From UKL13-2 sp947085425 (GTDB lineage Bacteria; Pseudomonadota; Gammaproteobacteria; Burkholderiales; Usitatibacteraceae), in assembly GCA_947085425.1 (NCBI GenBank), contig CAMTWK010000012.1, positions 111,372 through 175,371 on the forward strand: a stretch of DNA of 64,000 nt. The letters are read 5' to 3'. The stretch's first letter is position 1; each line of letters opens with the position of its first letter. The translations under genes were made by a program, and so were the position numbers. Positions 25,668 to 36,000 of this stretch are shown here, piece after piece. The notes under the pieces are model-generated. The model had not been told where the DNA came from. It made no database searches and saw only the letters and a program-made list of their open reading frames with translations.

Positions 25668-26894
25668 ATGCTCAATAAATTTATAGAGACCGTCGCCTTT
25701 CAGCCGCAGGGCGGGCCGGTGGGAAACCTGCGCCTCGGTCGCGGTATGGTCGAGGGGCAGGCGGTGTATGTGGCCGTGATTGAAAACAGAACGGCATCGG
25801 GTGCGCTGGGTGTCGCCGAATGTGAGCGGCTGGCCAGTTTGTTTAAGATAGTCGCCGCCACCCGCGCGCCGTTGATCATGTGGATCGATTCGGCCGGTGC
25901 ACGCGTCTCGGATGGTTTGCCTGCTTTGGGTGCATTCCGTCGCATGATGGCTGCCGCGCTCAAAGCCGGCGCTGCGGGAACACCGATGGTGTGTATATTG
26001 GGCGCCAACTGTTTTGGTGGCGCCAGTATGTTGGCCGCGCTGTGTGAGTTGCGCTACTTTAACGAGCAGTCCAAACTGGCCATGTCCGGCCCGTCTATTT
26101 TGGCGGCGGCAGCGGGCATGTCAGCCCTGGATGATGTGTTTCGCGCCGTTGCTGAAGTCACCATTGGTGCCACCGGCCGCTTAAAACTTGAAGCAAGTCA
26201 TCGGCCGTTTGCGGGTCAAGTGGCACTACCGGTTGCCACCACGGCGTTGATGCGTCATCAATTGTTGGCGGAACGACTTGCCAAGGCGAAAATGTTCGCC
26301 ATAGGCGCGAATGAATCGGTGCTGCGTAAAGATTTGACGGCGCTGTACCCCGGCGGGTACAACTTGAACGAAGTAAACGGTGTGCTGCAAGGTTGCGCAC
26401 AGACTGTGGCAAACGCTGATGCCGGCGGTGAGATCACTGTGATCGGCAGCATTGATCGGCAGCCGATGACGGCGGCGCGTGCCCATGCGCTGGCGGCATT
26501 GGTTTGGAAAATGGCCGATCGATCCAATCCAGCCGCGCCAGCTGCTTTGTGCCTGCATGTGTTGATGGATTGTGAGGCCCATTCGACGTCGCTGGATGAT
26601 GAAAAGGTTATGCTGTCGTTGTATTTGATCGACCTGGCCAATGCGCTGTCTGCGTTGCAGCGCGGCGGCACGGTGATTCATACGATTGTGCTGGGAAAAT
26701 TGGGCGGCGGCATTTATGTGGCGCTGGCGGCGGCATCGACAGAAGTGAATTTGGTTTACGGCAGTGAGGTCCAGTTATTGCCTGGCAAGGCGATCGTGGC
26801 GATCCTGGGTGACATGGATCAATCAAAACCTGAGTTTGCCGATTACTTGCACGCCGGGGTTGCCGAACATGAGCTTAAAATCGGGGTGGTTTAA
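25668..26894 (+). CDS. Fused malonate-decarboxylase-like carboxyltransferase (MdcD-MdcE-like)
   Basis: 408 residues from ATG 25668. Residues about 1-215 resemble the beta subunit of biotin-independent malonate decarboxylase, a crotonase-fold carboxyltransferase: LGRGMVEGQAVYVAVIENR, WIDSAGARVSDGLPALGAF, GANCFGGASMLAALCE, LAMSGPSILAAAAG. Residues about 230-408 resemble the gamma subunit in degraded form (VIGSIDRQPMTAARAHALA, LGKLGGGIYVALAAAS). No mdcA, mdcB, mdcC or mdcG lies nearby, so the ACP-dependent complex is missing. A malonyl-CoA synthetase lies 1.1 kb downstream, suggesting malonyl-CoA as the substrate; this is inference. Confidence 0.75.
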   Translation: MLNKFIETVAFQPQGGPVGNLRLGRGMVEGQAVYVAVIENRTASGALGVAECERLASLFKIVAATRAPLIMWIDSAGARVSDGLPALGAFRRMMAAALKAGAAGTPMVCILGANCFGGASMLAALCELRYFNEQSKLAMSGPSILAAAAGMSALDDVFRAVAEVTIGATGRLKLEASHRPFAGQVALPVATTALMRHQLLAERLAKAKMFAIGANESVLRKDLTALYPGGYNLNEVNGVLQGCAQTVANADAGGEITVIGSIDRQPMTAARAHALAALVWKMADRSNPAAPAALCLHVLMDCEAHSTSLDDEKVMLSLYLIDLANALSALQRGGTVIHTIVLGKLGGGIYVALAAASTEVNLVYGSEVQLLPGKAIVAILGDMDQSKPEFADYLHAGVAEHELKIGVV

Positions 26895-26940
26895 AGGTGT
26901 CTTCGGATGAAAACCATAGCTGAATTGAAAGGAATTTTTG

Positions 26941-27882
26941 ATGTTGAAAGTGGCTGAGGTTTCCACACTCACGGTCGAATCCATACGTGGTCTGCTTGAT
27001 ACTTTATATACACGCATCCCACTCAAGTTGTGGATGGTTACCACCGTTAATGGTGACGATTGGACGATCGTTTATGCGCACAATCGTGGATATGACGCTG
27101 ATGAGGGCACGGTATTGTCGTGGCGGGAGTCATTTTGCTGTCGCATGATAAAAGGCGAGGGACCACAATTTGCCACCCACGTTGATCAATGCGCGGCGTA
27201 CATCAATGCGCCCATCGGCCAAAAAATGCCCATCAAGGCCTATGTCGGTGTGCCGTTGTTTGATGACAATGAACAATTAATTGGAACCCTCTGCGGCATC
27301 GACCCGGAGCCGGATGTGACCGGCATCCGATCCGGCGAGGCATTGGTCAGGCAAACAGCTGCGCTGGTTGGTCGCTTGATATCGATGGAAATGCAGATTT
27401 CCAATCAACGCAATTTGGCCGGAAAATGGTCGGACGCAGCGCATCGCGATGTACTCACCGGATTGCTAAACCGCCGCGGCTGGGATCAAGTCATCGCGCA
27501 GACGATTGCGCAAAAAAATCATGAGATTCATGGTGTGATCATTTGTGACCTTGACTGCTTAAAGGAAATAAATGATCGCGACGGTCATCCCGCGGGTGAT
27601 CTGCTCATTCAACGGATTGCCAGTGCCCTGACTGTTTCCATGCGCGGGCAGGACGTGGTGGCGCGTTTAGGCGGCGATGAGTTTGGCATATTGTTGCGAT
27701 GTGATGACCAAAGTATGGTGAATGCGGTGCGCAATCGTATTGAGTGTGAATTGGCCGAGTCCGGTATTGCCGCTTCGTCCGGCATTGCCACTGTCCCGCC
27801 GGAACCAACTCTGGCGGCGGCATTTTTGGCGGCAGACACCATGATGATGGCGCAGAAAGCCGCAAAAAAAACTATTCAATAA
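26941..27882 (+). CDS. GAF-GGDEF diguanylate cyclase
   Basis: 313 residues from ATG 26941 (GGAA upstream). The N-terminal GAF-like domain (about 20-150) contains SWRESFCCRMIKGEGP and YVGVPLFDDNEQLIGTLCGID. The GGDEF domain (about 165-312) contains RDVLTGLLNRRGWDQVI, the active loop RLGGDEF and the upstream RxxD I-site R-G-Q-D. It should make cyclic di-GMP in response to a ligand or redox state sensed by the GAF. It sits 46 bp after the carboxyltransferase and 102 bp before the malonyl-CoA synthetase. Confidence 0.93.
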   Translation: MLKVAEVSTLTVESIRGLLDTLYTRIPLKLWMVTTVNGDDWTIVYAHNRGYDADEGTVLSWRESFCCRMIKGEGPQFATHVDQCAAYINAPIGQKMPIKAYVGVPLFDDNEQLIGTLCGIDPEPDVTGIRSGEALVRQTAALVGRLISMEMQISNQRNLAGKWSDAAHRDVLTGLLNRRGWDQVIAQTIAQKNHEIHGVIICDLDCLKEINDRDGHPAGDLLIQRIASALTVSMRGQDVVARLGGDEFGILLRCDDQSMVNAVRNRIECELAESGIAASSGIATVPPEPTLAAAFLAADTMMMAQKAAKKTIQ

Positions 27883-27984
27883 AATATGTACGCCATTTGT
27901 ATGCGGCTGCGATGGACATCGTCACGGCGCTGTATATTTTCCACCAATACTTCACAACACGTCTGACAAAATCGCACCCTATCA

Positions 27985-29523
27985 ATGAATCTATTTGCAA
28001 TATTTCAGCGCCACTTCCCCACTGACCGGCACCAACCTTTTCTCGAAACCGAATCCGGCCGCGTGGTCACCTTTGCCGAGCTTGACGACACCACGGCGCG
28101 TTATGCCGGTTTGATCACCTCGTTGGGCGTGAAACCGGGCGACCGGGTGGCGGTGCAGGTGGAAAAATCGGTTGAAGCGCTGATGTTGTATCTCGCCTGC
28201 CTGCGCGCGGGGGTGGTTTATCTGCCGCTCAACAGCGCCTATCGCGAAAGTGAGGTTGCGTATTTTCTCGGCGATGCCGCGCCAAAAATTTTTGTGCACG
28301 CGGGCAAAGACGAAAGCTGGGTAACGCCGCTCTGCCAATCGCTGAATATTGTCCATCGCTACACGCTGGAGGAAAATGGAAATGTGCAGGCAGGAAGCGG
28401 CGATTGGCACATAAATGCCGCAAAGACCGCGCCTCTGCTGGAGGTGGTCGAACGATCTGACGATGGCCTTGCCGCCATCCTGTACACCTCCGGCACCACC
28501 GGGCGCAGCAAGGGTGCGATGTTGACCCACAAAAATTTGTCGTCCAATGCCGAAGTGTTGCATCGTTATTGGGGTTTCAAAGCCGATGATGTGTTGTTGC
28601 ACACCTTGCCGTTGTTTCATGTGCACGGCTTGTTTGTTGCGCTCAATACCATTTTGTTGAACGGTGGCAAGATGATTTTCCATAGCCGTTTTGACGCACC
28701 CGCGGCCATACACGCGATGCAACATGCCACCGTGTTTATGGGTGTGCCAACCTACTACACGCGTTTGCTGGCCGAGCCAACATTTGGTCTGGAGACTTGC
28801 AAAAATATGCGGTTGTTTGTGTCGGGGTCGGCACCGTTATTGCCGGAAACCTTTGACGAATTTCATGCTCGCACGGCACACACCATTCTCGAACGTTATG
28901 GCATGACCGAGACCGGCATGATTACCTCCAATCCGTATTATTTTTCGGATGGCAAACGACGCAGGGGCACGGTGGGGTTTCCGCTGCCCGGTGTCGACGT
29001 ACGGATCATGCTCGACGATGGCAATGTGGCGAAGGCGGATGAAGTTGGCCACTTGCAATTAAAAGGTCCGAATGTATTGGCGGGATATTGGCAAATGCCG
29101 GAAAAAACCGCAGAAGAATTTACCGCCGATGGGCATTTCAAAACCGGTGACATGGCCATGCGCGATGCGGACGGTTATATCTCCATCGTCGGCCGCGCCA
29201 AGGATCTGGTGATATGCGGTGGTTATAATGTTTATCCAAAAGAAATCGAGCTGTTGCTGGATTCGCTTGATGGTGTGCTGGAGAGTGCGGTGATTGGTGT
29301 GCCACACGCCGATTTTGGCGAGGCGGTGGTGGCGGTGGTGGTGAAAAAAGACGGTGCCACGCTTGAAGAAGCGGCGATCATCACCATCTTAAAGTCACAA
29401 TTGGCCAATTTTAAAGTGCCCAAACGGGTCTATGTGGTGGGCGATTTGCCACGCAACGCCATGGGCAAGGTGCAGAAAAAATTGTTGCGTGAGCGGTATT
29501 GCGGGACGTTTGTCAGCAAGTGA
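27985..29523 (+). CDS. matB: Malonyl-CoA synthetase (MatB-type acyl-CoA ligase)
   Basis: 512-residue ANL-superfamily enzyme that would form malonyl-CoA from malonate, ATP and CoA. Motifs: P-loop ILYTSGTTGRSKGAM (about 168), HVHGLFVALN (about 213), ERYGMTETGM (about 301), TGDMAMRDADGYI (about 388), GRAKDLVICGGYNVYPKEIE (about 402) and catalytic Lys in PRNAMGKVQK near the end. The start MNLFAIFQRHF and the HGLFVALN, GMTETGM spellings are those of MatB rather than acetyl- or fatty-acyl ligases. It lies downstream of a malonate-decarboxylase-like fusion. Confidence 0.88.
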   Translation: MNLFAIFQRHFPTDRHQPFLETESGRVVTFAELDDTTARYAGLITSLGVKPGDRVAVQVEKSVEALMLYLACLRAGVVYLPLNSAYRESEVAYFLGDAAPKIFVHAGKDESWVTPLCQSLNIVHRYTLEENGNVQAGSGDWHINAAKTAPLLEVVERSDDGLAAILYTSGTTGRSKGAMLTHKNLSSNAEVLHRYWGFKADDVLLHTLPLFHVHGLFVALNTILLNGGKMIFHSRFDAPAAIHAMQHATVFMGVPTYYTRLLAEPTFGLETCKNMRLFVSGSAPLLPETFDEFHARTAHTILERYGMTETGMITSNPYYFSDGKRRRGTVGFPLPGVDVRIMLDDGNVAKADEVGHLQLKGPNVLAGYWQMPEKTAEEFTADGHFKTGDMAMRDADGYISIVGRAKDLVICGGYNVYPKEIELLLDSLDGVLESAVIGVPHADFGEAVVAVVVKKDGATLEEAAIITILKSQLANFKVPKRVYVVGDLPRNAMGKVQKKLLRERYCGTFVSK

Positions 29524-29626
29524 TTGTTGGCCACCTTTCACCAACCACCGGCCAACCACGGGTATACCAAATTAAAATTTGCCGCGTTCATTATTTACGC
29601 GCCGCTTACATTTAAATTTTTTTCAA

Positions 29627-30121
29627 ATGATTGTATTCAACCTATTCTGTTCGAATCACCACCATTTTGATGGCTGGTTTCGCTCGGCCGATGAATTTGC
29701 ACGGCAAGCCGCCAATGATTTGGTTGCTTGCCCAATTTGTGGTGATCAGCAGATTGTCAAAAAATTGTCCGCACCCCGTATAAATATGGGGGCCGCCGAC
29801 CAGTCCGCTGACGCAGCATCGCAGCCGTCGTCGGCCGGAGAAACCACCACCGAAACAGCGTCGCAGGAAGTGGCCACCGCCGCGATGGCGCCGGAGTTGC
29901 AGGCGCATATGCTCAAAGAATTCAAACAATTTGTCATCAACAATACCGAAAATGTCGGTGGCAACTTTGCGGAAACCGCCCGTAAAATGCATTACGGTGA
30001 AGAAACCCAGCGCAATATTCGTGGCCGTGTTTCCACCGAGGAGTCGGTCGCGCTACGCGAAGAAGGTATAGACACACTCGGGCTGCCGCCGGGGATTTTT
30101 TTGGACGAGGGCGTGCAGTAA
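29627..30121 (+). CDS. DUF1178 family protein
   Basis: 164 residues from ATG 29627; the frame opens 16 codons earlier but families begin at MIVFNLFC. It carries the family start FNLFCSNHHHFDGWFRSADEF and a zinc-knuckle-like pair, C8 with CPICG near 38, then a disordered Ser/Thr/Ala stretch (about 58-85) and the conserved helical part FVINNTENVGGNFAETARKMHYGE. The function of DUF1178 is unknown. Family genes often stand near housekeeping loci. Confidence 0.88.
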   Translation: MIVFNLFCSNHHHFDGWFRSADEFARQAANDLVACPICGDQQIVKKLSAPRINMGAADQSADAASQPSSAGETTTETASQEVATAAMAPELQAHMLKEFKQFVINNTENVGGNFAETARKMHYGEETQRNIRGRVSTEESVALREEGIDTLGLPPGIFLDEGVQ

Positions 30122-30194
30122 ATTGCAAAATCGCCTGTGTGGCGGATCGGCGGGCCCGTTGTTGGGGCACTAAGCGGTGCCACTCGGTGCCAAA

Positions 30195-31424
30195 TTATTT
30201 TCCTGTTGTTGCCGACGCGGGTGGCGCTTTGAGTAACAGCGTTAACGCTGCCGCGGCAATCAGGATCGCACCGCCGGCGACAAACGGCGCCTTGATGTGA
30301 ACAATCTCCGATAACGCACCACCGAGTGCCATGCCCGCGCCGAGCCCGCTGACAATAAAGGTGCTCGACCAGGTAAATGCTTCGGTGGCATATTGGGGTG
30401 GCGCAATGCGTGAGATCAACAAGGCTTGCGATGCAAACGCCGGTGAGATCGCAAAGCCGGCGACAAACGCAACCAAACCAAACAACACGCGTGAGTCGCG
30501 TGCATCCACCACCAAATGCAAAAACATCAACACGCCAAAAATGAGCAGCAGCCTGGAAAATTGGCGTTCCAGCGGCAGCGCAGATCGCATCGCGCCAAAA
30601 ATCGCCCCACCCACCGCACTGCCAAACGAACTGATCGCCAGCAAAATACCGGCGAACGCGGGAATCAATAACCAGGTGGCATAGGCGGGATAACCAACTT
30701 CGAGCAAGCCACAGGCGGTGGCCAGCGACAACGCAATCACAAACAGCATCACCAGCCTGAGATCGGTTAACGGCCCGAGTAAATGGCGCTCCACGTCCGG
30801 TTGTTGTTGCCAATATTTGAGCGCCGGTGTGCGCAAAAAAGCAATGATGGAAAATGTCATGGCAAACCACGCCACCAGCACCGCCATTTTTGGATTGGCA
30901 ACCGCCAGCACGAAACCAATAATGGCCGGACCCAGGGTGAAATTCATTTCCATCAAGATCGAGTCAACCGAAAACGCCATACGCCTGTCTTCATCGGCTT
31001 CAAAGCGGTGTCGCCACAGGGTGCGCGACAACACCGTGATCGGTGGCGAAAATACGCCCATCACAATCACCGCAGCAATCACAATCGTCATGGGCCAATT
31101 CAGCCACACTGCGGCGATAAACAGACCAAAGCCCAAGGGTTCCAACAGGCCGGTGACTTTTAAGGTCAACATCGGTCCGCGGCGGTCAATAATACGGCCG
31201 AGGACGGGCGCAGTCATGGCCATTGCAAAAAAATAAACCCCAACCACCGAGCCGGCCTGTTTGAAATTGCCGAGCGACTCGCGCAACAACATGAGCATCG
31301 ACAGGCCCATCATGCCGACCGGCATGCGCGACAAAAACGCAATCACCAGGGTTTTTTTTACGTCCGGCAAGGAAAGAAAATGGCGATAGGGCGCAACCAA
31401 TTGTGCGCCAAGGGACTTGACCAT
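30195..31424 (-). CDS. MFS transporter
   Basis: 409 residues from ATG 31424 (GTG/ATG region after the thioesterase stop, 7-bp gap). About 12 TM helices. The loop 2-3 motif GRIIDRRGPMLTLK (about residue 67) is the MFS motif A variant. A long central loop (about 195-210) reads LKYWQQQPDVERHLLGPL. It resembles small-molecule exporters of the DHA type. The frame extends to 31517 over the neighbouring gene, but that part is not coding. Substrate unknown; it may be cotranscribed with the thioesterase. Confidence 0.88.
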   Translation of the reverse strand: MVKSLGAQLVAPYRHFLSLPDVKKTLVIAFLSRMPVGMMGLSMLMLLRESLGNFKQAGSVVGVYFFAMAMTAPVLGRIIDRRGPMLTLKVTGLLEPLGFGLFIAAVWLNWPMTIVIAAVIVMGVFSPPITVLSRTLWRHRFEADEDRRMAFSVDSILMEMNFTLGPAIIGFVLAVANPKMAVLVAWFAMTFSIIAFLRTPALKYWQQQPDVERHLLGPLTDLRLVMLFVIALSLATACGLLEVGYPAYATWLLIPAFAGILLAISSFGSAVGGAIFGAMRSALPLERQFSRLLLIFGVLMFLHLVVDARDSRVLFGLVAFVAGFAISPAFASQALLISRIAPPQYATEAFTWSSTFIVSGLGAGMALGGALSEIVHIKAPFVAGGAILIAAAALTLLLKAPPASATTGK

Positions 31425-31431
31425 GGGTCGA

Positions 31432-31908
31432 TTAGCCTGTGTCTGTGGCCAGTGTCGGTGATTTATCCAATACCGCCATCGTGAGGCGCGAGATGCAAAC
31501 CAATTTATCCGTTTCATCGGTGATGCGAATTTCCCATAACTGGGTGCTGCGTCCGAGATGGATCGGTCGCGCCGTGCCGGTCACCAAACCAGACCGTACA
31601 CTACGCACATGGTTGGCGTTGATTTCCAATCCCACCACATTAAATTTTTTCATATCGACGCACAGATACGCGGCGGTACTACCAATGGTTTCGGCGAGTG
31701 TCACCGATGCGCCGCCGTGCAAGATGCCCATCGGCTGGTGGGTGCGGTGATCCACCGGCATGGTGGCGCGCAGGTAATCGTCACCGATGTCGGTGTAAAT
31801 GATGCCCAAGTGCGCGGCCAGGGTCGGCGTGGGTTGATTGAGTTGTTCGAGGGTGGGGCGGTGGAACCAGATGGGGGCGGACATGGCGCTGACGGTTGGC
31901 AAAGACAT
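31432..31908 (-). CDS. Hotdog-fold thioesterase (PaaI/YdiI-like)
   Basis: 158 residues with the 4HBT-II core: LGIIYTDIGDDYLRATMPVDHRTHQPMG, then LHGGASVTLAETIGS, whose HGG and Glu (about residue 74-83) are the catalytic-type residues, then NVVGLEINANHVR. It hydrolyses acyl-CoA or aryl-CoA thioesters. ATG 31908 is used, but ATG 31884 is also possible. It lies between the CDF transporter (29 bp upstream) and the MFS gene on the same strand. Confidence 0.88.
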   Translation of the reverse strand: MSLPTVSAMSAPIWFHRPTLEQLNQPTPTLAAHLGIIYTDIGDDYLRATMPVDHRTHQPMGILHGGASVTLAETIGSTAAYLCVDMKKFNVVGLEINANHVRSVRSGLVTGTARPIHLGRSTQLWEIRITDETDKLVCISRLTMAVLDKSPTLATDTG

Positions 31909-31937
31909 TATTTTCTCATGCCAAATTCACGGCATGC

Positions 31938-32552
31938 TCAGTGTTGCATTTCGCGGTATGCCAAGCGAATCACCCGGCCGCCGGAATGCACCGCCAGCCC
32001 ACCCATCAACAACGCCACCACCACATCGGCCCAGCCCATGCCAGTCGCCCACACCGTGACGGCGGCGGCAATCACCGCGACATTGCCAATGGCGTCATTG
32101 CGGGTACACAGCCACACCGATTGCATATTGGCGTCACCTTCGCGCCAGGCGTACAACAACACGGCCACACTGACGTTGGCGACGAGTGCCAGCACGGCAA
32201 TGCCACCCATCCATTCGGCATGGGGAACAGAGCCGGAAAACGCCAGCCACAGCGCATTTCCAAGCACAAACAGCCCAAACACCAGCATGGACGCGCCTTT
32301 TAACATGGCAGTGCGGGCGCGCCACACGGGTGCCATGGCCAGCGCCCAAATGGCCAGGCCATAGTTGGCCGCGTCGCCGGCAAAATCAATTGCGTCTGCG
32401 AGCAATGCCGCCGAGTTTGCCGTGAAACCCGCCGCCACTTCGACCACAAACATGGCCGCATTGACAATGAGCGCGATCCACAACACCTTGCGGGTGCGCG
32501 GGTCGATGGCGGTGGCTGCATCACAGCGGTGGATGTGGCAGTCTGCGGACAT
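31938..32552 (-). CDS. CDF-family cation transporter
   Basis: 204 residues from ATG 32552, behind AGGAGG. Six TM helices. The first two carry NAAMFVVEVAAGFTANSAALLADAIDFAGDA, the metal-site layout of cation diffusion facilitators, with D-x3-D in TM2. TM5-6 contain RNDAIGNVAVI, the second half-site (usually HxxxD, here N-D-x3-N). The His-rich start CHIHRC may bind metal. It lacks the usual C-terminal cytoplasmic domain. As the last metal gene of the leftward czc-like operon it would move Zn, Co or similar from cytoplasm to periplasm. Confidence 0.88.
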   Translation of the reverse strand: MSADCHIHRCDAATAIDPRTRKVLWIALIVNAAMFVVEVAAGFTANSAALLADAIDFAGDAANYGLAIWALAMAPVWRARTAMLKGASMLVFGLFVLGNALWLAFSGSVPHAEWMGGIAVLALVANVSVAVLLYAWREGDANMQSVWLCTRNDAIGNVAVIAAAVTVWATGMGWADVVVALLMGGLAVHSGGRVIRLAYREMQH

Positions 32553-32576
32553 TTTTCCTCCTGCCAACGATACGCC

Positions 32577-32951
32577 TTACTTCAACGTCCAGCGCACACT
32601 GGTGGTTTTGCCGCCAACGGTCACCAGCGCCACCGCCTTCACACCCTTGTTGACGTTGAATGTTCCCCTGGCTTCGAGTTTGTTTTCGCCGCTTGATACC
32701 ATCGGCACCTCGGTTTTGTCCTTGCCGGACAGCAGGGTCAACTTGGCCGTGGCTCCTTTGATTTCAATTGCTTTGCCGTGATCCGTCACGTAGATCAAAA
32801 TTTGATCGGGCTTGGCAACAATTTCAAACTGCCAATTACTGACTTCAACCACCTGCCCGCCGTGTTTGGATACCAGCTCGCCGTGGGCGAAAACATTGAA
32901 CGACAACATGGCAAGGGATGCGGCGAGGATGGTGTTGATGAGGTATTTCAT
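32577..32951 (-). CDS. Small periplasmic protein of the metal-efflux operon
   Basis: 124 residues from ATG 32951 (AAGGAAATC upstream). Signal peptide cut near NVFAHG. The mature part begins HGELVSKHGGQVVEV and is a predicted all-beta domain with two His in the first ten residues. I know no named family, but HGG-containing small proteins recur beside czc/cus operons. Encoded just after the RND pump and before the CDF transporter, so a metal-binding or chaperone role is a fair guess. Confidence 0.7.
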   Translation of the reverse strand: MKYLINTILAASLAMLSFNVFAHGELVSKHGGQVVEVSNWQFEIVAKPDQILIYVTDHGKAIEIKGATAKLTLLSGKDKTEVPMVSSGENKLEARGTFNVNKGVKAVALVTVGGKTTSVRWTLK

Positions 32952-33001
32952 GTTGATTTCCTTGAAGTAAGGTGAGGTTGGATAAATGGTGATGGGTCGT
33001 G

Positions 33002-36000
33002 CTATATGGCTTCGCCACCTGTGTGTTGGGCGAGTTTTTCGACCGGTGCCCGGCCGTAGCGCCACACCATGGCCGGTGTTAAAAATGAATCGAGCAGGGT
33101 GGCGCTGATCAGTCCGCTGAAAATCACCACCGCCACCGGGTAAAGGATCTCGGTGCCGGGTTGATCGGCGGCAAACAACAGCGGTGACAAGGCGAGTGCC
33201 GCGACCAGCGCGGTCATCAGCACCGGTGTCAGGCGTTCGAGTGAGCCGCGCACAATCATTTGCCGGTCAAACTGCTCACCTTCGAATGCGATCAGATTCA
33301 CATAGTGGCTGACTTTGAGGATGCCGTTGCGAATGGCGATGCCGGCCAGGGTGATAAACCCGACGAGTGCGGCCACCGAAAGTGGCTGGCCGGATAACCA
33401 CAGACCGATCACCGCACCCACCAGTGCCAGTGGAATGTTGGCCATGATGATGAGTGCCAATACGCTCGATTGGTAACGATTAAACAGAATCAAAAAAATC
33501 AACACCACCGAAATCAGCGACAACAACCCGATCAATCGTGACGCGACTTCCTGTGCTTCAAATTGGCCGCCCATGGTAATAAAGTAGCCTTGCGGCAGGG
33601 CGTGCTGGCTGGTGGCGGCCCGAATGTCCGCCACCACCTCCGACAGCGCCCGGCCCTGCGCGCTGGCCGATAACACAATGCGGCGGCGGCCGTCGTCGCG
33701 CGAGATTTGATTGGGGCCGTCGGACTCTTCGATCTGGGCGAGTTGGCTGAGCGCAACCCGGCCTTTGGGGGTGTTGATCAGGGCGGTTTTGAGGCCTTCG
33801 ATGCCGCGTGCCGAATCCGGCAGGCGCATCACCAGTGCAAAGCGACGGTTGCCTTCAACAATCTCGGTGATGTGTTCACCATCAACCAGCATTTGCAACT
33901 CACGCGCCAATTTGGCTGGTGAGATGCCGTGGGCAAAGGCGCGGTCGTAATCAATGTGCACTTTGATCTGTGGCGTCAGCACTTGTTTTTCAATTTCCAG
34001 ATCCGCCACGCCGGCGATGGTGGCCAGTTTGGCGCGCAGTAAGTCCGCCTGGCCGCGCAGCGTATCGAGATCGTCACCAAAAATCTTGATGGCGATTTGT
34101 GAACGCACGCCGGACAACATGTGATCGATGCGGTGTGAGATCGGTTGGCCGATGGCAATGGCGGCCGGCAGCACCGAGAGTTGGTCACGCATGTCGGCGT
34201 AAATTTCCGACTGGGTGCGTGATGACCGCTTGAGTTTTAAGTCCAGCTCCGAGACATGCACCCCCTCGGCGTGTTCGTCGAGTTCGGCGCGGCCCGAGCG
34301 GCGGCCGACGTATTCGACCTCCGGAACCTGTTTGAGCAGCCGCTCGGCTTGCTGCGCCAAGCGCACCGATTCGGCCAGCGTGGTGCCGGGATTCAGGCGC
34401 AGGCCGATCAACGCCGTGCCTTCATTGAACGGCGGCAAAAAGGTGGTGGCAAAAAATGGCACCGACACGGCCGCCAGTAGGACTGCTGTGACCGCCGCCA
34501 GCAACCATTTTTTTGGCGCGTTGATGACTTGCTCCAGCAGGCGTGCATAGCGGACCTTCAGCCAGCGTTGCACCGCAGTGTCGGCATGGTCGAGGTTTTT
34601 CATACGCGGTAGCAGGTAATACGCCATCACCGGGGTGAGGGTCACCGATACCACCATCGAGGCCAGCAGCGAAACAATGTAGGCGACCGCGAGCGGCACC
34701 ATCAGGCGGCCTTCAATGCCCGGCAGGAAAAAAATCGGGATCAACACCAACACCACAATCACGGTGGCGTAAACAATGGCCGAGCGCACTTCCAGTGTGG
34801 CCTTGATGATGAGTTCTGCCAGCGCGCGGCCAGTGATGGCATTGCCGTTGGCGGCCACGCTTGCGTCTGCGCGCGCGGCTTTCAGGCGACGCAACACATT
34901 CTCGACACCCACCACTGCATCGTCGACCAGCTCACCAATGGCAATAGCGAGCCCGCCGAGAGTCATGGTGTTGATGGAGAAACCAAAATATTCAAACACC
35001 AGCACGGTGGCGAATAACGACACCGGAATCGCCGTCAGTGAAATCAGCGTCGCCTGCCAGTTCATCAAAAATGCAAACAACACCAGCGCCACAACAACAC
35101 TCGCCAGCAGCAGTTTGCCTTTCAAATTACCGGTTGAGGACTCAATAAAATCGGCCTGGCGGAAAGTGATGCGTGGTTTGTCCATGCCAGCGGGCAGGGA
35201 TTTTTCCAGTCCAAGCAGGGCGGACTCAATTTGCCTGGTGATCTTGACGGTATCACCAGTCGGCTGTTTTTGTACGCCGAGGATGACTGCCGGTGCACCA
35301 TCCAGGCCGGCGTCACCACGTTTGATGGCGGGGGCAAAGGTCACCTTGGCGACCTGCTGCAAGGCGATCGGTTGGCCGTTGTGCACCGCCACCGCCACCC
35401 GCTGCAAATCTTCCAGGCGGGCGCTGCGGCCGATGTGGCGGATCAAATATTCGCGCGCATTGAGTTCCAGAAATCCACCACTGGTGTTGGCCGAAAAACC
35501 GCGCAACGCCGTCTCCAAGTCGTCCAGCGTCACGCCCAGCGCAGCCATACGTGCGGTGTCGGGTTGCACCTGGTATTGACGCACTTCGCCACCAATGGGA
35601 ATCACCTGCGCAATACCGGGGATGGTCAACAGCCGTGGCCGCAACACAAAGTCGGCAAATTCGCGCACCGCCATCGGCGAGATTGTCGTCGCGTCCGCAT
35701 TTTTGTTGATCGGCAGGGCAATCAACATGATTTCACCCATGATCGATGACACCGGCCCGATGGTCGGGCTGATGCCGGGTGGCATCTGCTCGCGCACCAG
35801 TGATAATCGTTCGGTCACCAGTTGGCGCGCGCGGTAAACATCGGTCGACCAGCTGAAGGTGATGTAAATAAACGACAGGCCGGCACCCGAGGTGGAACGC
35901 ACCACCTCGACACCGGGCATGCCGTTCATGGCGGTTTCCAGCGGCAAGGTGATGCGCTGCTCGACTTCTTCCGGTGCCATGCCGCCGGCTTCGGTGATGA

